The translations under genes were made by a program, and so were the position numbers. From NCBI GenBank assembly GCA_046533095.1, contig JAJQRA010000023.1, positions 186,001 to 250,000 on the forward strand: DNA of 64,000 nt. Direction: 5' to 3'. Origin of the DNA: ZAX-1 sp046533095 (GTDB lineage Bacteria; Bacillota; Clostridia; Lachnospirales; Lachnospiraceae). The notes below the pieces were generated by a model, which was not told the origin of the DNA, searched no databases, and saw only the letters and a program-made list of their open reading frames with translations. Below, in pieces: positions 60,747-64,000 of this stretch; within the stretch, counting starts at the first letter, position 1, and each line of letters opens with the position of its first letter.

Positions 60747-61292
60747 TTAAGAACAAACTTCCCGTGTCTTATCAAACGCTGACACGCGTTCCTCATTGAC
60801 TTGAATAATTTCTTCACCAGAAATCATATTTGGATTGAATACAAAGTCGTAATCCGGATCTTTCGGCCTATATTGATCAACACCATATGCAATACTATTC
60901 GCCGGAATGCTCTTCGTAATGATTGCACCTGCTCCAATTACAGTGTTCTCACCAATTATAATAGGACCAAGAATTTTGGCTCCATCTGCGACGATAACGT
61001 TCTCTGCAAGAATCGGAGTTCCTACATTTTCCCACTTGCTTTGAATTTTATTATATTTCAGATTAGAGCCAATCGTAACATTTTGAAAAATCACGACATT
61101 TTTACAGATTTTTGCAGCCACTACCGTACAGCCACGTGCGTGATGTGCAAAAAGTACGCTCTGATCCATATCTGCGCAATGAATTTCGCAGCAATAACGC
61201 CACTCCAATAATTCGGCTGCCTTTATTTTCTCCGCTGAATTTTCAGAAAAGCAGTTGATTTTCAATAACTCTTCAAATGTCATATGTTCCAT
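60747..61292 (-). CDS. Hexapeptide-repeat acyltransferase (serine acetyltransferase-like)
   Basis: About 181 residues with a left-handed beta-helix: AKICKNVVIFQNVTIGSNLK, GTPILAENVIVADGAKILGP, GENTVIGAGAIITKSIPANS. The His in LFAHHARGCTVV could be catalytic. The family includes serine acetyltransferases, but the N-terminal helical domain is short (MTFEELLKINCFSENSAEKI), so the acceptor is uncertain. I start at ATG 61290-61292, after GGGAGGG; 17 upstream codons overlap the next gene. It follows the flavin oxidoreductase by 16 bases. Confidence 0.7.
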   Translation of the reverse strand: MEHMTFEELLKINCFSENSAEKIKAAELLEWRYCCEIHCADMDQSVLFAHHARGCTVVAAKICKNVVIFQNVTIGSNLKYNKIQSKWENVGTPILAENVIVADGAKILGPIIIGENTVIGAGAIITKSIPANSIAYGVDQYRPKDPDYDFVFNPNMISGEEIIQVNEERVSAFDKTREVCS

Positions 61293-61308
61293 AATGCCCT
61301 CCCTAACA

Positions 61309-62295
61309 TCAGTTGCAAGGTGCCACGCCCACTTCTTTTGCAAATTGATTGATCAAATCCGGCTCTTTGATAAGCGCCCTTGCCATTCCGAAATATTCTA
61401 CCTCGGTCGTTTCCAATATTTCCTTCATTTCACGAAAGTTCACATTCCCCCCGGTCAAAATAACCTTGACGCTATGATTTGCCGCAATCATTTCCGCCTC
61501 TTTTCGAAAATATGATGTTGCTTCTTTCGGCAAATTTTGCCATGCCCCGCTTATTTCAATCGCGTCTATCTTTCTCTTTGCTAATTTGCCGCACAAATAT
61601 AGAACATCATCAAAAGCTACTCCATCGTTTATGCCGTCTGTCACATTTATTTTTACCCATATTGGAAAGTCGCCACCTACGGCTTCTCGTATCCCATCGC
61701 AGGTTTCCAGCGTCATTCTTGTCCTGTTTTTTGCAGAGCCGCCGTATAAATCTGTTCTTCGATTATAATACGGTGTCATAAATTGGCTTAGGAGAAAACC
61801 GTGGGCAGCGTGTATCTCAACGCCGTCATAGCCCGCAATCTTTGCTCGGAGCACGGCTTCGGCAAATTTAGCCTGTATATTTTTTATTTGTTCAACCGTG
61901 ATTTCTTCGGGCATAACCTTTGTGTTTCGATTCTCTACAGCACTTGGCGCAAGAATTGCAGCGTCACCAACGGCACCCATTACATACGAGCCAACGTAAA
62001 CCAGCTGTAAAACAATGTTCGCATTATATTCGTGAACCGTTTCCACTAAATTTTTATGCGCGTCAAGAAAAGAATCGTCATAAATTGCCATGAGGGGGAA
62101 CGATTTTTCTGCCTCGTCAACTAAGGTGAAGCCTGTAATAATCGTTCCCACGCCGCCTTGCGCAAGTTTTTTATACGAATATAGGACTGCATCATCTATC
62201 TTGTTTTGCGACAGCTTTTCGTGGACTGCCGCACGGATAAATCTGTTTTTAAGGCTCATCGACCCTAACCGGGTTGTATCAAACAATGTCTTCAT
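61309..62295 (-). CDS. NADH:flavin oxidoreductase, old yellow enzyme family
   Basis: FMN-binding TIM barrel. LGSMSLKNRFIRAAVHEKLS, NIVLQLVYVGSYVMG, KIAGYDGVEIHAAHGFLLSQ, FMTPYYNRRTDLYGGSAKNR and VKVILTGGNVNFREMKEILE to FGMARALIKEPDLINQF are all typical of OYE-like reductases. 328 residues, a single-domain member without the C-terminal Fe-S/FAD part. GGAGG precedes the ATG. The substrate, probably an enone or nitro compound, is unknown. Together with nearby nitroreductases and VOC proteins it makes a small redox/detoxification cluster. Confidence 0.88.
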   Translation of the reverse strand: MKTLFDTTRLGSMSLKNRFIRAAVHEKLSQNKIDDAVLYSYKKLAQGGVGTIITGFTLVDEAEKSFPLMAIYDDSFLDAHKNLVETVHEYNANIVLQLVYVGSYVMGAVGDAAILAPSAVENRNTKVMPEEITVEQIKNIQAKFAEAVLRAKIAGYDGVEIHAAHGFLLSQFMTPYYNRRTDLYGGSAKNRTRMTLETCDGIREAVGGDFPIWVKINVTDGINDGVAFDDVLYLCGKLAKRKIDAIEISGAWQNLPKEATSYFRKEAEMIAANHSVKVILTGGNVNFREMKEILETTEVEYFGMARALIKEPDLINQFAKEVGVAPCN

Positions 62296-62341
62296 CCTAT
62301 TTAACCTCCGCTTATCTATCCATTTTCAATGGTTGCGCCTT

Positions 62342-62725
62342 TCATTTTGCGCCTCCGTCAACTTCAAATATTCCAAACACATTGCCGTCCGGGTCAAGAA
62401 AATATCCCTGCCAACATCTGCCCGGTACAGCCATCTTTTCGAGAGCGACTGCTCCGCCGAGGGACAGTATCTTATCGGATGTAATGTCAAAATTCCCGAC
62501 TTCAACAGAGCAGCAAAACGCATTTGTGCCACTCATCTTTGATACCGCCACAGGGCGTGGCAGTATTGCGCCTTGTATACCGTTCGTTTCAATGCGCCAG
62601 TATTCAATCGGCATTGATTCGTCTTTCATGATAGCCCAATCGAAAACCTCACGGTAAAACGCCGCCGTGCGTTCTGGTTTGTCAGACTGGATTTCAAAAA
62701 AGCCTACTGTATTCATCCTCTTCAC
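62342..62725 (-). CDS. VOC (glyoxalase/bleomycin-resistance) family protein
   Basis: 127 residues with paired beta-alpha-beta-beta-beta units: VGFFEIQSDKPERTAAFYRE, FDWAIMKDESMPIEYWRIE, and at the end CWQGYFLDPDGNVFGIFEVD, the usual metal-side strand. Function could be isomerase, dioxygenase or drug binding. The gene follows a nitroreductase and precedes the OYE gene on the same strand; codon use is GC-richer than the average of the window. Confidence 0.82.
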   Translation of the reverse strand: MKRMNTVGFFEIQSDKPERTAAFYREVFDWAIMKDESMPIEYWRIETNGIQGAILPRPVAVSKMSGTNAFCCSVEVGNFDITSDKILSLGGAVALEKMAVPGRCWQGYFLDPDGNVFGIFEVDGGAK

Positions 62726-62797
62726 CTCATTTCATTTTTACCTCGAAAACGGTACATCCCTTTAAGCTGTTCGAGAAACGCAAAAATCTTCTTTGCT

Positions 62798-63400
62798 TTA
62801 TCGCACGATGTTAATCGTGCCACCTTTGCGTGGCGGCGCGGACGATTCCTTACCGATATGGCCAATCGCCGCAGACGAGCAAATTGTGTGTTCGCGCGGT
62901 ATTCCGAGTTCAAATAGATACTTGCGAACACCATCGTCATCCCGCAGCCAATGCAGTTGATTGATGTAGCAACTGCCCAAGCCGAACGATTGCGCAACGA
63001 GAAAAATATTTTCCAAGGCTAACGCGCAGTCAGCCATTGCATTTTCGTAACTCGGCTTGTTTGAGGCGATTATCAGTGTCGGCGCGTGGTAGCAGAAGTT
63101 AAAATCGTCGCGTTTTGCATACTCCTTCATGCCTTGCTTGCCGGGGTAGTCGTCATCGGGAACATACCGCCCAAAGCCCTCGCAGACAATGGAGTTCAAC
63201 TTTTCCAACATATCCCTGTTTTGAATCGCGGTAAACAGCCAACTTTGATTATTGCCACCGCTCGGTGCCCAAATTGCAGCTTCAAGCAACGCATCAAGCT
63301 GATTTGGCGTTATTTGCTCGTCCGTGAACTTGCGCGTACTCCTGCGAGCGCGGATAACGCGTAATATTTCGTTGTCAATCGCCATTTTGGTTCCCTCCAA
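62798..63400 (-). CDS. Nitroreductase family protein
   Basis: 200 residues, FMN-dependent. RARRSTRKFTDEQITPNQLD and AAIWAPSGGNNQSWLFTAIQ at the N-terminus, DCALALENIFLVAQSFGLGS in the middle, and REHTICSSAAIGHIGKESSA near the end. It resembles the nitroreductase at 28.8 kb in layout but is not identical. GGAGGGAAC precedes the start. The codon use is GC-richer than in core genes. The remains of another nitroreductase lie just upstream. Confidence 0.87.
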   Translation of the reverse strand: MEGTKMAIDNEILRVIRARRSTRKFTDEQITPNQLDALLEAAIWAPSGGNNQSWLFTAIQNRDMLEKLNSIVCEGFGRYVPDDDYPGKQGMKEYAKRDDFNFCYHAPTLIIASNKPSYENAMADCALALENIFLVAQSFGLGSCYINQLHWLRDDDGVRKYLFELGIPREHTICSSAAIGHIGKESSAPPRKGGTINIVR

Positions 63401-63409
63401 TCTTCACCC

Positions 63410-63606
63410 ACATCACGGATCTTACGCCGCACCTTTCGCAGATGTTCTTCATTGATTGTGACACGGGCGTCTTGTCTATCGGCATTTCCATGTTAGCCAT
63501 CGGAAAGAGCCTCAAAAAACAGCCTTGCGCCCTCTTCGTCGGTCAAAACATAAGCTCGCTTGGCACTGTGACAGTGGCCTTGTTTGATTCCTCTTAGCGA
63601 ACCCAT
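63410..63606 (-). pseudogene. Fragment of a VOC (PhnB-like) protein
   Basis: AKRAYVLTDEEGARLFFEAL followed by SDG and a TAA; the next frame continues NMEMPIDKTPVSQ. Together these look like the C-terminal part of a PhnB-like VOC protein with a frameshift at the TAA. No ribosome site and no start of the family are present. Confidence 0.4.
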
Positions 63607-63858
63607 GTTATTGCGTTTTGGTAATGTGCGTTTTGGTCTGCACCCAGCAACTCACCGTATCCTAAAAGAATAGATGCGCAGGGCTTGTACTGCTTTGGGA
63701 TACCAAGCGCTTCACGCAAACTTGCTTCTTTCTCAGAGGAAAAGGCAAATATGGGAAAATATGTCCAACAGGAAGACAGCTCCAACGACTGCGCCGCAAT
63801 CAGCATATTTTGTACTGTGGCGGTGCAGGATTGTTTCGATGGTTTGATTCATTGCCAT
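63594..63858 (-). pseudogene. Nitroreductase with internal deletion
   Basis: The start is good (GGAGGT then ATG 63856-63858, MAMNQTIETILHRHST, a nitroreductase N-terminus), but after about 16 codons the sequence jumps, in another frame, to the family's end: MLIAAQSLELSSCWTYFPIF, SSEKEASLREALGIP, CASILLGYGELLG. About 90 central codons are missing and the frames disagree, so this is an inactive remnant. Confidence 0.7.
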
Positions 63859-63863
63859 ACCTC

Positions 63864-64000
63864 CTATTTCAACGCAGTAAACATCCAGTTCACTCCAAAC
63901 TTATCCTGTAAAGAACCATGTGTGGCAGCAAAAAACGAGGGGGCAAGCCCCATATAAATCTCGCCGTCTATCTTTAGCGTGTCCCATGCTTTTTGCACAT
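63864..64000 (-). CDS. VOC/PhnB-like protein, C-terminal part
   Basis: Only the last 44 codons are inside the window: KAWDTLKIDGEIYMGLAPSF then GSLQDKFGVNWMFTALK and TAG. DKFGVNWM is the ending of PhnB-like glyoxalase-fold proteins. The start is beyond the right edge. The nitroreductase remnant begins five bases after its stop. Confidence 0.75.
   Translation of the reverse strand, partial: VQKAWDTLKIDGEIYMGLAPSFFAATHGSLQDKFGVNWMFTALK

Noticed and set aside
62722..62997. 91-codon minus-strand ORF
   Set aside because: It overlaps the nitroreductase C-terminus in another frame, has no ribosome site and an Arg/Cys-rich product typical of a shadow.

Overview
The window looks like chromosomal DNA of a low-GC, anaerobic, spore-forming Firmicute, most likely class Clostridia and probably Lachnospiraceae. 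This rests on the left-end gene order ispF / cysE / cysS / mrnC / rlmB / sigH, which parallels the Bacillus-Clostridium sigH region; a single-chain PurL; pyruvate:ferredoxin oxidoreductase; class III (anaerobic) ribonucleotide reductase; AGGAGG-type ribosome sites; and tRNA genes without an encoded CCA. Nearly all genes lie on the minus strand. The species assignment is inference.

Layout. 0-10 kb: the sigH-to-ispF cluster, apt, a secreted amidase and a DUF554 membrane protein. 10.1-14.6 kb: tRNA-Met, tRNA-Val and purL. 14.7-19.3 kb: a structured intergenic element, a damaged fic gene, a LysR regulator, a GNAT, an unknown membrane-anchored protein and a YgjP-type metallopeptidase. 19.4-28.4 kb: recQ, a CdaR/PucR-type regulator, an msmK-type ABC ATPase, a phosphoribosyltransferase-like protein, then a dNTP-supply block (dut-like, nrdG, nrdD). 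28.7-33.9 kb: accessory DNA with a nitroreductase, a YdeI-like protein and relics of prophage capsid genes carrying toxin-like tails and an immunity-like partner, followed by IS630 and Uma2 fragments. 33.9-41.5 kb: a PTS amino-sugar-type regulon (EIIA, EIIB, EIIC, two SIS proteins, NagA, a PHP phosphatase and a GntR/HutC repressor) with matching operators at two promoters. 41.7-46.2 kb: gpsA-plsY-der-DUF512. 46.5-51.6 kb: two secreted proteins (Big2-NlpC/P60-like and papain-family). 51.7-58.2 kb: nifJ, an NrnA-like phosphoesterase, and an iron locus (DtxR-type regulator, Cys-rich Feo-associated peptide, FeoA) with no feoB. 58.6-64 kb: an aminopeptidase P, an acyltransferase, an old-yellow-enzyme homologue, VOC proteins, and intact and broken nitroreductases.

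The strongest unexplained signal is repetition. Short tandem duplications occur between genes (69-bp, 38-bp, 58-bp, 50-bp and 55-bp periods) and inside housekeeping genes (a 15-residue unit four times in PurL, charged repeats in aminopeptidase P and RlmB, a 12-residue unit in the amidase). A 117-bp structured repeat is present twice, 35 kb apart. The most system-like candidate is the 30.5-33.1 kb block, where a phage scaffold/minor-capsid N-terminus is joined to a variable toxin-like tail with an overlapping acidic immunity-like gene. A second, decayed copy of the same capsid module sits next to it with a different tail.
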